A stretch of DNA of 64,000 nucleotides from Candidatus Thiobius zoothamnicola (GCA_030826945.1 JAPQLC010000023.1:21130-85129), one strand, 5' to 3'. Shown: positions 19,522-29,309, counted from the stretch's first letter. Translations and numbers: made by a program. The notes: a model not told the origin generated them from the letters alone.

Positions 19522-21432
19522 ATGCCCCTTGTTACTTTGCCGGATGGCTCGCAACGTCATTTCGATCACCCTGTGTCCATCATTGATGTCGCCGCTGATA
19601 TAGGTCCTGGTCTGGCCAAAGCAGCATTGGCCGGTAAGATTAATCATGAATTGTTGGATGTTTCATTCGTTATTGAAAATGATGTTGAATTATCCATTGT
19701 GACCGCCAAGGATGAGGATGCGTTGGCGTTAATTCGGCATGATGCGGCTCATGTGATGGCGCAAGCCGTACAGGAGTTGTATCCGGGTACTCAGGTTACG
19801 ATTGGGCCAGCCATTGAAGATGGTTTTTATTATGATTTTGCGCGGGATGAACGGTTTACGCCGGTTGATTTGGAAAATATTGAAAATCGCATGCGTGAAA
19901 TTATTGAGCGTGATTTACCGATTCAACGTGAAGTATGGGATCGTGATCAGGCAAAGCAGATGTTTGCGGAGATTGGCGAGCACTATAAAGTTGAAATTAT
20001 TGACGCGATTCCTGCTGATCAACAAATCTCAATTTATCGCCAGGGAGACTGGTTTGATGTGTGTCGCGGACCACATTTACCCAGTACGGGCAAGCTGCCT
20101 AAAGCGTTTAAACTGACGAAGCTGGCTGGCGCTTATTGGCGTGGCGATGCGAAGAATCAAATGTTGCAGCGGATATATGGCACGGCTTGGGGTGACAAAA
20201 AAGCATTGAAGGCCCATTTGCGTCGTCTGGATGAGGCTGAAAAACGGGATCATCGTAAGATCGGTAAAGCATTGGATCTGTTTCATATGCAAGAAGAAGC
20301 GCCAGGGATGGTGTTTTGGCATGATAAAGGCTGGCAGATTTATCTGACAGTGCAGCAATATATCCGCGATAAATTACACAGTTCGGGTTATCAGGAAGTG
20401 CATACACCTCAAGTGCTTGACCGCAGTCTATGGGAGAAGTCGGGCCATTGGGATAAATTTGGCGACATGATTTTTACGACATCTTCGGAAAATCGTGATT
20501 ACGCGATTAAGCCAATGAACTGTCCCGCGCATGTCCAAATCTATAATCAGGGTTTGAGGAGCTATCGTGATCTGCCATTGCGTCTGGCAGAGTTTGGTGC
20601 CTGCCATCGTAATGAACCGTCTGGTACTTTGCATGGCCTGATGCGGGTGCGTAATTTTGTTCAGGATGATGCGCATATTTTTTGCACTGAAGAGCAGGTG
20701 CTATCTGAAGTGCTGGCTTTCACGGATTTGTTATTTGAGGTTTACCGGGATTTTGGCTTTGAGGATGTTTTGATCAAGTTGTCCACCCGCCCAGAAAAAC
20801 GCGTCGGTGACGATGCCTTGTGGGATAAGGCTGAAAAAGCTTTGGAAGATGCGTTGAATGCGCGTCATCTGGATTGGGAGTTGCAGCCGGGCGAGGGGGC
20901 CTTTTATGGCCCGAAGATTGAGTTTTCTTTGCGGGATTGTCTGAGTCGAGTCTGGCAATTAGGCACTATCCAATTGGACTTTTCCATGCCGACCCGTTTG
21001 GGAGCGACTTATATTGCTGAGGATAATAGCAAGCGTGCGCCGGTCATGCTGCATCGCGCCATCCTGGGTTCATTAGAACGTTTTATTGGCATTCTGATTG
21101 AACATTATGCCGGTGATTTTCCACTCTGGCTTGCGCCTGTGCAGGCAGTGATCATGAATATTACGACCAAACAGGCACCGTTTAGCGAGCATGTGGCAAA
21201 GACATTACAGGGCAATGGGTTACGTGTCGTCACTGACTTGAGAAATGAAAAAATAGGTTTTAAAATCAGAGAGCATACATTGCATAAAATTCCTTACCTA
21301 TTGGTAGTGGGTGATCGCGAAGTGCGGGAAGGCAAGGTCGCGGTCAGGACGCGGGCTGGTAAGGATCTTGGCGGTATGTCGCTGGACGAATGTTCAGCCT
21401 GTTTGAAGTCTGAAGTTGCCCGGCGTGGTTGA
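19522..21432 (+). CDS. thrS: Threonyl-tRNA synthetase
   Basis: Charges tRNA-Thr. The 636 residues show the TGS domain (residues 1-60), the editing domain with the [10 protein letters not shown] motif (about residues 73-82), the class II catalytic core with KPMNCPAHV supplying the zinc cysteine, and the C-terminal anticodon-binding domain. GGAG lies ten bases before the ATG. It heads the thrS-infC-rpmI-rplT cluster, the normal bacterial order. Confidence 0.98.
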   Translation: MPLVTLPDGSQRHFDHPVSIIDVAADIGPGLAKAALAGKINHELLDVSFVIENDVELSIVTAKDEDALALIRHDAAHVMAQAVQELYPGTQVTIGPAIEDGFYYDFARDERFTPVDLENIENRMREIIERDLPIQREVWDRDQAKQMFAEIGEHYKVEIIDAIPADQQISIYRQGDWFDVCRGPHLPSTGKLPKAFKLTKLAGAYWRGDAKNQMLQRIYGTAWGDKKALKAHLRRLDEAEKRDHRKIGKALDLFHMQEEAPGMVFWHDKGWQIYLTVQQYIRDKLHSSGYQEVHTPQVLDRSLWEKSGHWDKFGDMIFTTSSENRDYAIKPMNCPAHVQIYNQGLRSYRDLPLRLAEFGACHRNEPSGTLHGLMRVRNFVQDDAHIFCTEEQVLSEVLAFTDLLFEVYRDFGFEDVLIKLSTRPEKRVGDDALWDKAEKALEDALNARHLDWELQPGEGAFYGPKIEFSLRDCLSRVWQLGTIQLDFSMPTRLGATYIAEDNSKRAPVMLHRAILGSLERFIGILIEHYAGDFPLWLAPVQAVIMNITTKQAPFSEHVAKTLQGNGLRVVTDLRNEKIGFKIREHTLHKIPYLLVVGDREVREGKVAVRTRAGKDLGGMSLDECSACLKSEVARRG

Positions 21433-21504
21433 GTATTTATCCCGGGTTCGCTATATCAAGGCTTTTTAAGATTCTGATGAAATTTTTTGTGGAGGAACCA
21501 GGCT

Positions 21505-22029
21505 ATCGCCAAACAAGATAAGCGAAATCGTCTGAATAATGATATTACAGCGCCAGAGGTCCGGCTGATTGGGGCGGATGGTGATCAGATAGGTATTGTG
21601 ACGAGAGAAGAAGCCTTGCAGAAGGCGACTGCGGCCAGTCTCGATTTGGTTGAGATTGTGCCCAACGCGGAGCCACCGGTGTGCCGCGTCATGGACTATG
21701 GTAAGTTTGTTTTTGAGCAAAAGAAACAGCGTCAGGAAGCGCGTAAAAAACAAAAACAGGTTCAAATTAAAGAAATCAAATTCCGCCCTGGAACGGATAT
21801 TGGCGATTACAATGTCAAGATGCGTAACATGCAGAAATTTCTTGAGGCGGGTGATAAGGTTAAAGTGACCATGCGCTTCAGGGGACGCGAACATGCGCAC
21901 CGTGAGTTAGGGCTTGATTTGCTGCGGCGGGTTGAATCTGATTTGGAATTAATCGCCCAGGTGGAGCAAAAGCCGATCATGGAAGGACGGCAAATGGTGA
22001 TGGTGTTGGCGCCGCAGAAGAAAAAGTAA
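21505..22029 (+). CDS. infC: Translation initiation factor IF-3, apparent AUC start
   Basis: IF-3 binds the 30S subunit, prevents premature joining with 50S and proofreads the start codon. The N-domain ([18 protein letters not shown]), the lysine-rich linker ([15 protein letters not shown]) and the C-domain ([15 protein letters not shown]) are complete. No ATG or GTG occurs at the expected position. The codon before AKQDKRN is ATC at 21505, eight bases after GGAGGA. infC genes are known for rare AUU or AUC starts that let IF-3 repress itself, so I place the start there. The alternative TTG at 21487 would put the ribosome site inside the coding region. Confidence 0.95.
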   Translation: MAKQDKRNRLNNDITAPEVRLIGADGDQIGIVTREEALQKATAASLDLVEIVPNAEPPVCRVMDYGKFVFEQKKQRQEARKKQKQVQIKEIKFRPGTDIGDYNVKMRNMQKFLEAGDKVKVTMRFRGREHAHRELGLDLLRRVESDLELIAQVEQKPIMEGRQMVMVLAPQKKK

Positions 22030-22099
22030 CCATTGGCGGCGGATGGCCGCAAACCAAGTGCGCTCTATATCCCAACGATGATTTTGCGTGACGATTAAG

Positions 22100-22118
22100 G
22101 CCCCGATTCAATCGGGGC
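22100..22118 (+). terminator. Hairpin between infC and rpmI
   Basis: A perfect 8-bp GC-rich stem (22100-22107 with 22111-22118) and a TCA loop are followed by TTCTT. It could be a partial terminator or attenuator ahead of the rpmI-rplT pair, whose expression is commonly regulated by L20. Confidence 0.6.
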
Positions 22119-22191
22119 TTCTTGCTGGATGGCCGGGCTATTGGCATTGCCTGGGTCATTTCATGAAAACTCTATTAACAGGAGAAATAAA

Positions 22192-22386
22192 ATGCCTAAA
22201 ATTAAAACCCTTCGCGGCGCCGCGAAGCGCTTCCGCGCTTCTGCTGGCGGCATTAAACGTAATCAATCCCACCGTCGGCATATTCTGACAAAGAAAACCA
22301 CCAAGCGTAAGCGCCAGTTACGTTCACCGGTTATGCTGCATAAGAATGACGTCGCTGCTGCACGTCGTATGATGCCCTACGTCTGA
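22192..22386 (+). CDS. rpmI: 50S ribosomal protein L35
   Basis: A 64-residue, strongly basic ribosomal protein beginning [14 protein letters not shown] with the conserved [15 protein letters not shown] core. AGGAG lies nine bases before the ATG. It lies between infC and rplT as in most bacteria. The longer open frame upstream is not homologous. Confidence 0.98.
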   Translation: MPKIKTLRGAAKRFRASAGGIKRNQSHRRHILTKKTTKRKRQLRSPVMLHKNDVAAARRMMPYV

Positions 22387-22406
22387 TTAAGCGGAGATTT
22401 TAAAAG

Positions 22407-22769
22407 ATGCCAAGAGTAAAACGCGGCGTGCAGGCGCACGCCAAGCATAAGAAAGTCCTCGGTCAGGCTAAAGGCTACTATGGTGCGCGCAGTAAAGTTT
22501 ATCGCGTCGCCAAGCAGGCGGTGATCAAAGCAGGTCAGTATGCTTATCGTGACCGTCGGCAAAAGAAGCGTCAATTCCGCGCTTTGTGGATTCAGCGGAT
22601 TAATGCCGCCGCCCGGATGAACGATATGTCATACAGTCGGTTTATTAATGGGTTGAGCAAAGCAGGCATTGAAGTGGATCGCAAAATGTTAGCGGATATC
22701 GCCGTGCATGATATGGCGGCTTTCACCCAATTGGCGGAGAAAGCCAAAGCGGCGTTAGCGGCTGATTAA
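22407..22769 (+). CDS. rplT: 50S ribosomal protein L20
   Basis: A 120-residue ribosomal protein needed early in 50S assembly and, in many bacteria, a repressor of its own operon. The family start [16 protein letters not shown] and the [12 protein letters not shown] segment are intact. It follows rpmI by 20 bases. The genes usually next, pheS and pheT, are missing here; tsaC on the opposite strand follows instead. Confidence 0.98.
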   Translation: MPRVKRGVQAHAKHKKVLGQAKGYYGARSKVYRVAKQAVIKAGQYAYRDRRQKKRQFRALWIQRINAAARMNDMSYSRFINGLSKAGIEVDRKMLADIAVHDMAAFTQLAEKAKAALAAD

Positions 22770-22915
22770 TGGCGTGTTCATATTGGGTGTATTGGCAGAT
22801 GATCTGTCTAATCACCCAATCGCCTGTCCAACAGATTGTTTAATTCCCACTCATGCGGGCTGTACGGCCTTAAAAAGGCAGCCTTTTGACGATACCGCTT
22901 AAAGGCGTTCTGTTT

Positions 22916-23458
22916 TTATCGGATATATACGCCGGTCAGCGCGTCTCTGATTCGGGTTGGCTTTTTCAAACCACCTAGTTCGCCGTGTAATATCCTGTCA
23001 ACTTCTGGGCAGCGTAACCGGACTTGTAACGCGGATTTGGCGGGTTGCTGTCCGGTTTGATTGGCGCTGGTTGAGATGAGCGCGCTATTGGCGGCATGGC
23101 ACAGCCCGGCGGCGAGTGGGTGAGCAGTCACTCGGCATGCGACGGTTGCCCGGTCGCCATGAATCCAGGGGGGTAAGTCTGTTTTGGCAGGTAGGAGCCA
23201 AGTATAGGGGCCAGGCCAGCTTGTTCGCACCCTGTCCATAGATTCTGCCTGCCATTCGATAAAGGGTTTGAGTTGTTCTACGTGACTGGCGATCAAGATC
23301 AAGCCTTTGTGCATGGGGCGTTGCTTGATTTCCAGCAAACGTTTGACGGCGTCCATGTTGAAAGGATCGCATCCCAAGCCATAGACGGCTTCAGTCGGGT
23401 AGGCGATGATGCCGCCATGGTGGATCAATTGGCTGGCTTGTCTTAGCTGGAATTTCAT
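22916..23458 (-). CDS. tsaC: L-threonylcarbamoyladenylate synthase (TsaC/YrdC)
   Basis: Makes threonylcarbamoyl-AMP from threonine, bicarbonate and ATP for t6A modification of tRNAs reading ANN codons. The YrdC fold motifs are AYPTEAVYGLGCDP near the N-terminus, the KQRP basic motif (about residue 44) and STSANQTGQ near residue 135. About 180 residues, so the short TsaC type without a Sua5 domain. The ATG at 23458 aligns with the family and has GAG upstream; an ATG at 23479 would leave only two bases before the divergent speE start. Confidence 0.93.
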   Translation of the reverse strand: MKFQLRQASQLIHHGGIIAYPTEAVYGLGCDPFNMDAVKRLLEIKQRPMHKGLILIASHVEQLKPFIEWQAESMDRVRTSWPGPYTWLLPAKTDLPPWIHGDRATVACRVTAHPLAAGLCHAANSALISTSANQTGQQPAKSALQVRLRCPEVDRILHGELGGLKKPTRIRDALTGVYIR

Positions 23459-23481
23459 TTTCTCGGCGTGAAAATACATTT

Positions 23482-24354
23482 ATGAATTTGCATCATAACG
23501 ATAATGGTTGGTTTACTGAATTCGATTTAGATGATCGCTCAGCATTCTCTTTAGAGATTCGTGAGCGGGTGTTTTGCGAGCAGTCGCCGTACCAGAAAAT
23601 TGAAGTCTATGACACGGTCAATTATGGCAAATTGATGGTGATTGATGGTTTCATTATGCTGAGTAGCAAGGATAATTTCATTTATCATGAAATGATGGCG
23701 CATCCGGTGTTATTCACCCACCCAAACCCTCAGCGGGTTGCGATTATTGGCGGAGGGGATTGCGGTACTTTGCATGAAGTCTTGAAGCATCCAGAAGTGC
23801 AGCAGGTGACGCAGATTGATATTGATGAGGTTGTCACTCAGGCGGCTGAGCAGTATTTTCCTGAGTTGTGCGCTTCAAATAAGGATCCGCGTGCCAATTT
23901 GTTATATGTGGATGGCATTGAATGGATCAAGGCCAGCAAGGCGGGTTCACTGGATGTGATTATTATCGATTCAACGGATCCCATTGGCCCGGGTGAAGTT
24001 TTGTATACCGCTGATTTTTATCAGGCATGTTGCTCTGCTTTGGCGGATAACGGATTATTCATTCAGCAAAGTGAGTCGCCAATCGCCCATATGCCGCTGA
24101 TCCGCAATATGCACCACCGGCTTTTGGAAGGTGGTTTTAGTCAGCCACGGACTTTATTTTTCCCACAGCCGGTATATCCAACGGGTTGGTGGTCTGCCAC
24201 AATGTCTGCTAAACAGGCGCTGCCGCTGGATTTTCGTCAGGCAGATGTCGCGCGTAAGTCGTTCGCCACTCAATATTACAATGAAGCCATTCATCAAGCG
24301 GCGTTGGCCCAGCCAGCGTTTTTTCAGGAAGCGTTGGGGATTCCAGCAGTTTAG
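23482..24354 (+). CDS. speE: Polyamine aminopropyltransferase (spermidine synthase)
   Basis: Transfers aminopropyl from decarboxylated SAM to putrescine, giving spermidine. The 290 residues contain the SAM-binding loop IGGGDCGTLHEVLKH (about residues 89-103), the IDIDE segment and IIIDSTDPIGPGE. The loop has Cys and His where GGTLREVLKH is usual, a small departure in an otherwise standard protein. speD, which supplies the aminopropyl donor, is not in the window. It is divergent from tsaC. Confidence 0.94.
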   Translation: MNLHHNDNGWFTEFDLDDRSAFSLEIRERVFCEQSPYQKIEVYDTVNYGKLMVIDGFIMLSSKDNFIYHEMMAHPVLFTHPNPQRVAIIGGGDCGTLHEVLKHPEVQQVTQIDIDEVVTQAAEQYFPELCASNKDPRANLLYVDGIEWIKASKAGSLDVIIIDSTDPIGPGEVLYTADFYQACCSALADNGLFIQQSESPIAHMPLIRNMHHRLLEGGFSQPRTLFFPQPVYPTGWWSATMSAKQALPLDFRQADVARKSFATQYYNEAIHQAALAQPAFFQEALGIPAV

Positions 24355-24461
24355 CGTAGCTGTTTCCAGCGCCTCCAAAGCTTGGGAACAGCGGATGATG
24401 GTTGTTGTTGTCTATATGCCCGGGTCGGTATATGGCATGTTGCCAAGGGTGTGCTGGGGAG

Positions 24462-24481
24462 GGCAGGGTTTTCGCCCTGCC
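24462..24481. terminator. Hairpin between convergent speE and prk
   Basis: GGCAGGG (24462-24468) pairs with CCCTGCC (24475-24481) across a TTTTCG loop. There is no strong T-tract on either strand, so it is a likely but not certain bidirectional terminator. Confidence 0.5.
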
Positions 24482-24501
24482 TGTAGTTGAGGGATGACGT
24501 G

Positions 24502-25374
24502 TTAGCGGCGCGCAGCCATCATTTGATCAATGATCGGCGCCAGAATAATTTCCATGGCATAGCCCATTTTGCCGCCGGGCACGACCATGGTGTTGCGGCG
24601 AGACATGAATGAGTTAGGGATCATGCTGATCAGATAAGGGAAGTCAATGGCAAATTTCTTTGGATCTGCGAAGCGAATGACGACGAAACTTTCATCCGGT
24701 GTGGGGATATCGCGCGCAATAAATGGGTTTGAGGTATCGACAGTGGCGATGCGCTGGAAGTTGATATCGGTGCGGGAAAATTGTGGAGTGATGTGGTTGA
24801 TATAGTCAGGCATGCGACGCAGGATCGTATCAACAATCACTTCCGCGCTGTATCCGCGTTCCGCGTTGTCGCGGTGGATTTTTTGAATCCATTCCAGGTT
24901 AATAACAGGTACGACGCCGATGCCCAGATCAACATGTTGCGACACATCATCCATATCGGATTTGGCTAAGCCGTGCAATCCTTCATAGAACAACAGATCG
25001 GTGGCTTCCGGTAATGGTTCCCAAGGGGTGAATTCGCCAGGTTTTTTGCTGGTGCCAAGGCGCGCATTATGTTCGTCGGCTTCTTCCGGGCTATGCAGGT
25101 AGTAACGTTTTTCGCCGTTACCTGTTGCGCCATAGGTTTTAAACAGTTCGGCCAGTTTGTCAAAATGGTTGGCTTCCGGGCCAAAGTGGCTCAAGCCGGT
25201 TTCCTGCATTTTGACTTTCATTTCGGCGCGATCATAGCGATGAAAGCTGTCGCCTTCTATAACGGCTGCCTCGATGCTTTCGCGTTGGAAAATATGTTCA
25301 AAAGCACGTTTTACCGTGGTTGTGCCGGCACCGGATGAACCTGTAACGGCAATGACAGGATGCTTGATAGACAT
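24502..25374 (-). CDS. prk: Phosphoribulokinase
   Basis: Phosphorylates ribulose 5-phosphate to ribulose 1,5-bisphosphate, the CO2 acceptor of RuBisCO, and is diagnostic of the Calvin cycle. The 290 residues are the bacterial class I length. The P-loop GSSGAGTTTVKRAF (residues 12-25) and the catalytic-site region EGDSFHRYDR (about residues 40-49) are present. No RuBisCO or other cbb genes lie in the window, so this gene is separate from any cbb operon. The leader contains a hairpin (25417-25434). Confidence 0.96.
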   Translation of the reverse strand: MSIKHPVIAVTGSSGAGTTTVKRAFEHIFQRESIEAAVIEGDSFHRYDRAEMKVKMQETGLSHFGPEANHFDKLAELFKTYGATGNGEKRYYLHSPEEADEHNARLGTSKKPGEFTPWEPLPEATDLLFYEGLHGLAKSDMDDVSQHVDLGIGVVPVINLEWIQKIHRDNAERGYSAEVIVDTILRRMPDYINHITPQFSRTDINFQRIATVDTSNPFIARDIPTPDESFVVIRFADPKKFAIDFPYLISMIPNSFMSRRNTMVVPGGKMGYAMEIILAPIIDQMMAARR

Positions 25375-25416
25375 AATGGCTCCCTCTTCAATATATTTTG
25401 AAAAAAGTTAACAATT

Positions 25417-25434
25417 CCCGCCGTGTCTGGCGGG
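25417..25434 (-). promoter_or_regulatory. Hairpin in the prk leader
   Basis: CCCGCC and GGCGGG (6 bp, 6-base loop) lie about 45 bases before the prk start. On the minus strand a TTTTTT run follows about ten bases later. It could be an attenuator or the end of a leader RNA. The evidence is only structural. Confidence 0.35.
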
Positions 25435-25653
25435 CATTTTCAGATATGGCGTCTTCCGGAAGTCAGGCTGTTTGCCTCGCCCCGGGATGTTTTGTTTAGC
25501 GCTATCTCAGTCAAAAATGCGTCCAAGAATTGGAAAATTTAAACCTTTTGACTATAGCACAGTCCAGAGAGGGTGCTGAGTGAGCCTGGGAATGGCGGCG
25601 TTTAAATGATTTTGTCGTCAGGTAAAATCATTGCATTGGCATTTTCTATGCTC

Positions 25654-27066
25654 TTATGGTAAGGCGGTATTGATTTGAGGTAATGCAACGCCTGGATTAA
25701 GGATGTTATCCGGGTCAAATGCTTTTTTGATGGTGTGCATTAGCTGTATGGCGGGTTCATCAAGTTCGTGGTGAATGAAGTCGCGTTTGACGCGTCCGAT
25801 GCCGTGTTCGCCGGAGAGGGTGCCTTCAAGCGCCAAAACTAACTGAAAGACATCGCTCAGACAGGCGGCACTGGCTTCTGCTTGCGTCTTATCGTCAGGA
25901 TCAAGCAATAAATTGACATGGATATTGCCGTTTCCGGCATGTCCGAAATTGACGATTGTGATCCCGTGTCGAGCGGATAATTGTTCCAAACCATTGATCA
26001 ATTCGGGTAATCGGGATACTGGCACGGCGACATCTTCATTGATTTTTTTGGGTGCGATGTTACGTAAAGCCGGGGAAAGCGCTTTGCGAGCGCGCCAAAG
26101 TGTGCGGATTTCATCTGGTGTATTGGCCAGCGTGACATTAAGGCAGTCTTTGTTGCTGGCGATATGTTGTATCTTTTTAGCGTCTGCGTCGATAGATTCG
26201 ATTGAGCCGTCGATTTCAATCATCAGCATAGCCGTGACTTTGCTGGAGAGTTGTAAATCTGCATAGTTGCGCACCATATTGATGGCTTGGGCGTCCATGA
26301 ATTCCAATGCGCAGGGTGTGATTGGTTGAGCCATCAAGGCGGAGACCGCCTGAGCGGCGGCGTCAATCGTTTGATAGGTGGCTTGCAGCGTCCTTTTCGC
26401 TGCGGGTTTGGGGGTGAGTTTCAGTATCGCTTCGGTGATGATCGCCAGTGTGCCTTCTGAGCCAATGATAAGACGCGTCAAGTCATAGCCGACGACGCCC
26501 TTGGTGGTTTTTACGCCGGTGCGTAACCTTTCGCCAAGCCCGGTTACGGTGGATAGGCCGAGCGTATTTTCCCGGGGCGTGCCATATTTGACGGCGCGTG
26601 GTCCGGCGGAGTTGTAGGCCAGATTGCCGCCGAGCGTACAGGTTGCGGCACTGGTGGGATCGGGTGGCCAGAAAAAACCTTGTTCAGCGGCGGCATTTTG
26701 CAGTTCCTGATTTGTGAATCCCGGCGATGCAATGGCCAGGCGGTTGGCTGGATCAATTTCCAGACGATGACGCAGGCGCTCAGTGGACAATATGATGCCG
26801 CCTTGGGCTGGCGTTGTCGCTCCGGTCGTGCCAGTGCCTTTACCGCGTGTTATCAGCGGGATTCCATCTTGGCGGCAGAGTTGCACGAGCTGGGTGATTT
26901 GCTCAGTTCGGCGAGGGAAGCAAACGGCGGCAGGCATGGCTTGTTGGCGGCTGTTATCAAAGCCATAGGCCACGCAACTGCTGGCGTCCGTTAATAAATC
27001 CGCTGTTGGGAATATATCGCCTAAGCGACGTAGGCATTTATTCGGTAGTGGGCTGGATGCGTTCAA
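25654..27066 (-). CDS. FAD-linked 2-hydroxyacid oxidase, GlcD/D-lactate dehydrogenase type
   Basis: A flavoprotein of 470 residues that oxidises a 2-hydroxyacid such as glycolate or D-lactate. The FAD-binding PCMH domain shows TRGKGTGTTGATTP (about residues 79-92) and TLGGNLAYNSAGPRAVKYG. The C-terminal substrate domain has the GHAGNGNIHVN and GTLSGEHGIGRVKRD motifs. Glycolate removal would suit an autotroph making phosphoglycolate, but glcE and glcF are not nearby, so D-lactate or another substrate is equally possible. The only upstream start is TTG at 27066, which overlaps the BON gene by 29 bases. It is the last gene of a five-gene operon. Confidence 0.88.
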   Translation of the reverse strand: MNASSPLPNKCLRRLGDIFPTADLLTDASSCVAYGFDNSRQQAMPAAVCFPRRTEQITQLVQLCRQDGIPLITRGKGTGTTGATTPAQGGIILSTERLRHRLEIDPANRLAIASPGFTNQELQNAAAEQGFFWPPDPTSAATCTLGGNLAYNSAGPRAVKYGTPRENTLGLSTVTGLGERLRTGVKTTKGVVGYDLTRLIIGSEGTLAIITEAILKLTPKPAAKRTLQATYQTIDAAAQAVSALMAQPITPCALEFMDAQAINMVRNYADLQLSSKVTAMLMIEIDGSIESIDADAKKIQHIASNKDCLNVTLANTPDEIRTLWRARKALSPALRNIAPKKINEDVAVPVSRLPELINGLEQLSARHGITIVNFGHAGNGNIHVNLLLDPDDKTQAEASAACLSDVFQLVLALEGTLSGEHGIGRVKRDFIHHELDEPAIQLMHTIKKAFDPDNILNPGVALPQINTALP

Positions 27067-27634
27067 ATAAGCGTACCACGCGTTTTACGCCTTCAAGGTG
27101 GCGTACTTTTTCGGTTACAGCGTCAATTTCCGGTTGGGTCAGCAAGCCCATCAGATAAACTGAACTCAGTGAACTGGTGACAAATACCCGGGTTGGATCA
27201 AATCCTTCAATGTCAATATCAAACAATGCCATTTTGACCTTACCAGTCAGGTAGGTATCGCTGACGGCGTCTGACCAGCTTGCTTCCTCAGTAATTTCAA
27301 TTTCGTTGAAGACATGTCGGACCCGGGGGATCTCGGCGACCTGTTGGGCGAAGGCTTGTGATAAGGCCCTGTTGGGGGCTTGCCCGGTTAACAGGATGCG
27401 TTGGTTATAAACCGCGATGTCAATATTGGTTTTTTCGGAGATGTCTGGATTTCCACCACGTAGGCTGATCGCTTTGAACTTGATTTCTTTATCGTCAACA
27501 TAGGCACCTGTGCTGCGGCGATCATGGATGACGTTGGCACCTGCGACCATGCCGCCAAAAACCAGAGGCGCGCAGCCATTGAGTTGGGTCAGGCAAAGGG
27601 TGCTGATGAGCAAGGGAATAAGGAGATTTTTCAT
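27038..27634 (-). CDS. dolP: BON-domain outer-membrane lipoprotein, DolP/YraP-like
   Basis: A 198-residue predicted lipoprotein. The signal sequence ends LNGC, with Cys21 the lipidation site. Two BON domains follow (about residues 45-117 and 122-195). This is the layout of DolP (YraP), which supports outer-membrane integrity and Bam function at division sites. It is seven bases downstream of hemJ and overlaps the oxidase. The name is by architecture; other two-BON lipoproteins exist. Confidence 0.8.
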   Translation of the reverse strand: MKNLLIPLLISTLCLTQLNGCAPLVFGGMVAGANVIHDRRSTGAYVDDKEIKFKAISLRGGNPDISEKTNIDIAVYNQRILLTGQAPNRALSQAFAQQVAEIPRVRHVFNEIEITEEASWSDAVSDTYLTGKVKMALFDIDIEGFDPTRVFVTSSLSSVYLMGLLTQPEIDAVTEKVRHLEGVKRVVRLFERIQPTTE

Positions 27635-27641
27635 AGGTTAC

Positions 27642-28064
27642 TTATACCGGCTTCAACACGGCGAGCAAAATAATCGCAATCAATAGGAGTACCGGTATTT
27701 CATTAAACCAGCGATACCAGACATGTGAGTGTTGGTTCCGATCATGTTTGAAATCATATAGTAGTTTACCGCAGTAAATATGGTAGGCCGTCAGCATGGC
27801 GATCAAGAAATATTTCATGGTCAACCATAATTGGCCGCCGAATGCTGCCCAAGCATAGTCGTATAACATCCAGAAACCTAAAATTAATGTGGTGACGGCG
27901 CCTGGCGTGGTGATGCCGAAATACAGTTTGCGCTCCATGATTTTGAAGCGATCAATTGAAATTTGGTCGTTGCTCATGGCGTGATAAACATAGAGGCGAG
28001 GCAAGTAAAACAGGCCTGCGAACCAAGTCACCATGGCAATCAAATGCCAGGCTTTAAGCATCAT
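27642..28064 (-). CDS. hemJ: Protoporphyrinogen IX oxidase HemJ
   Basis: An integral membrane protein of about 140 residues that oxidises protoporphyrinogen IX to protoporphyrin IX in haem synthesis. Four transmembrane segments and the family pattern are present: KAWHLIAMVTWFAGLFYLPRLYVYHA with the conserved His and Arg, and MKYFLIAMLTAYHIYCGK. AAGGTG lies upstream of two adjacent ATGs (28064 and 28061). It is four bases downstream of the TlpA-like gene. The heavy haem demand of the multihaem cytochrome makes this route relevant. Confidence 0.9.
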   Translation of the reverse strand: MMLKAWHLIAMVTWFAGLFYLPRLYVYHAMSNDQISIDRFKIMERKLYFGITTPGAVTTLILGFWMLYDYAWAAFGGQLWLTMKYFLIAMLTAYHIYCGKLLYDFKHDRNQHSHVWYRWFNEIPVLLLIAIILLAVLKPV

Positions 28065-28068
28065 AGGG

Positions 28069-28545
28069 TCACCTTGTCTGGAAAGTGGTTTCGGTTGCTT
28101 TAATGCGTGTGATGTCAATAGCGCCTTGCATGCGTAAGGCGATCATTCCATCCGGATCCAGCAGAAAATGCGTGGGAGTCGCTTGCACACTGCCGAACCC
28201 ACGGCTGACCTCGCCATGGACATCCAGCGCTGTTGGATAGGGAATGGGTCGTTTGTCTAAAAAGCTGAGTACGACATTCGGGGGATCTTGTGGGATGGAT
28301 ACTGCCAATACGGTGAGTCCGCCGTCATGCAGTTGGGTTAATTGAGGGATATCTTTGATGCAGATAGGGCAATTGATCGACCAAAAAGTGATGAGCGTTG
28401 GTTGGCCACGGTAATCAGCCAGGGTTTTGCGCGTGCCATCGGTGAAATTCAGTATCACATCTGGTGCGGTTTTGGATTCAGACCGTATCCATAATAAGGC
28501 CGCAATGACTAAGGCAAATAATAATAAGGTGGACAGTAGTTTCAT
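28069..28545 (-). CDS. Membrane-anchored thioredoxin-fold protein, TlpA/ResA-like
   Basis: A 158-residue protein with an N-terminal membrane anchor (residues about 4-22) and a periplasmic thioredoxin fold. The active site is CPIC in TFWSINCPICIKD, and the cis-proline loop is QATPTHF. These proteins reduce or oxidise periplasmic disulfides and often serve cytochrome c maturation. The ATG at 28545 overlaps the DUF4126 stop; the upstream extension of the frame is a shadow of that gene. Confidence 0.87.
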   Translation of the reverse strand: MKLLSTLLLFALVIAALLWIRSESKTAPDVILNFTDGTRKTLADYRGQPTLITFWSINCPICIKDIPQLTQLHDGGLTVLAVSIPQDPPNVVLSFLDKRPIPYPTALDVHGEVSRGFGSVQATPTHFLLDPDGMIALRMQGAIDITRIKATETTFQTR

Positions 28546-29240
28546 CAATCGGTTTTTTTGCTGGGCGGTAAATGGAAACGCGATCTGCGTTGATGCTGAT
28601 TTGCGGGGTTGTTTGAAGAAAATGGTGACGCTTGCCGGGGTTGACCGCTGAGCCAATGGCTGATTCGACCAACAATGCGCCTGATGGTTCGCCATAACTT
28701 GGGTAATAGCCAGATGACCAGCACCATGAACAGGGTTAAGCCGACCAGAAAGAGTATGGGGTAGTGCAGGGCGGTCCATAATCCGCCGATGACCAACAAA
28801 TCTTCTGTCAGGGAGGCTGTCCAGTTACTGAAGGGTTCTGGAGAGGTATTGATTAACATCCGGCTGCTGGTTTTCGTGACATGGCTCGCTGTCGCCAGGC
28901 TGCCGCCAAGCAGCAGGGCAACCAGTTCAACAACAGGGCCGGCATCCAGATGGCCGGACGCGCCAGCCGCCATTAATGCGCCAGCCGGGATGCGTACGAA
29001 GGTATGTATCGCATCCCAACCGGTATCGACCCCTGGTGTTTTGTCAGCGAAGAACTCAATGAAGAACATGATCCCGGCTGCCAACATCACGGACGGATCG
29101 GTGATGATGTGTAAATCCGGCGGTAATTCAATATGTCCAAGGCCACCCATCCAGCCGAGTACCAGAATGGTTGCATATAGATTGATGCCGGATGCCCAGG
29201 CGGCACCCATGATGAGCGCAATGGCTTCTAGGGTTTCCAT
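28545..29240 (-). CDS. DUF4126 membrane protein
   Basis: A 231-residue polytopic inner-membrane protein with about five hydrophobic segments. The N-terminal GAAWASGINLYATILVLG and the FFADKTPGVDTGWDAIHTF region match the DUF4126 family, whose function is unknown. The last 40 residues are charged and probably disordered. It is the first gene of the operon running down to 25654, and its stop overlaps the next ATG. Confidence 0.82.
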   Translation of the reverse strand: METLEAIALIMGAAWASGINLYATILVLGWMGGLGHIELPPDLHIITDPSVMLAAGIMFFIEFFADKTPGVDTGWDAIHTFVRIPAGALMAAGASGHLDAGPVVELVALLLGGSLATASHVTKTSSRMLINTSPEPFSNWTASLTEDLLVIGGLWTALHYPILFLVGLTLFMVLVIWLLPKLWRTIRRIVGRISHWLSGQPRQASPFSSNNPANQHQRRSRFHLPPSKKTD

Positions 29241-29309
29241 TGTTTCACCGTGTGTTTTGGCGTCGGGAAATGGCGGTTCAGCCGGGTGCTGCTCATGGCG
29301 GGATGTTCG

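Noticed and set aside
22783..22820. ATTGGGTG and CACCCAAT after rplT as a terminator
   Set aside because: The arms are perfect but the loop is 22 bases, and no T-tract follows, so it was not listed as a terminator.
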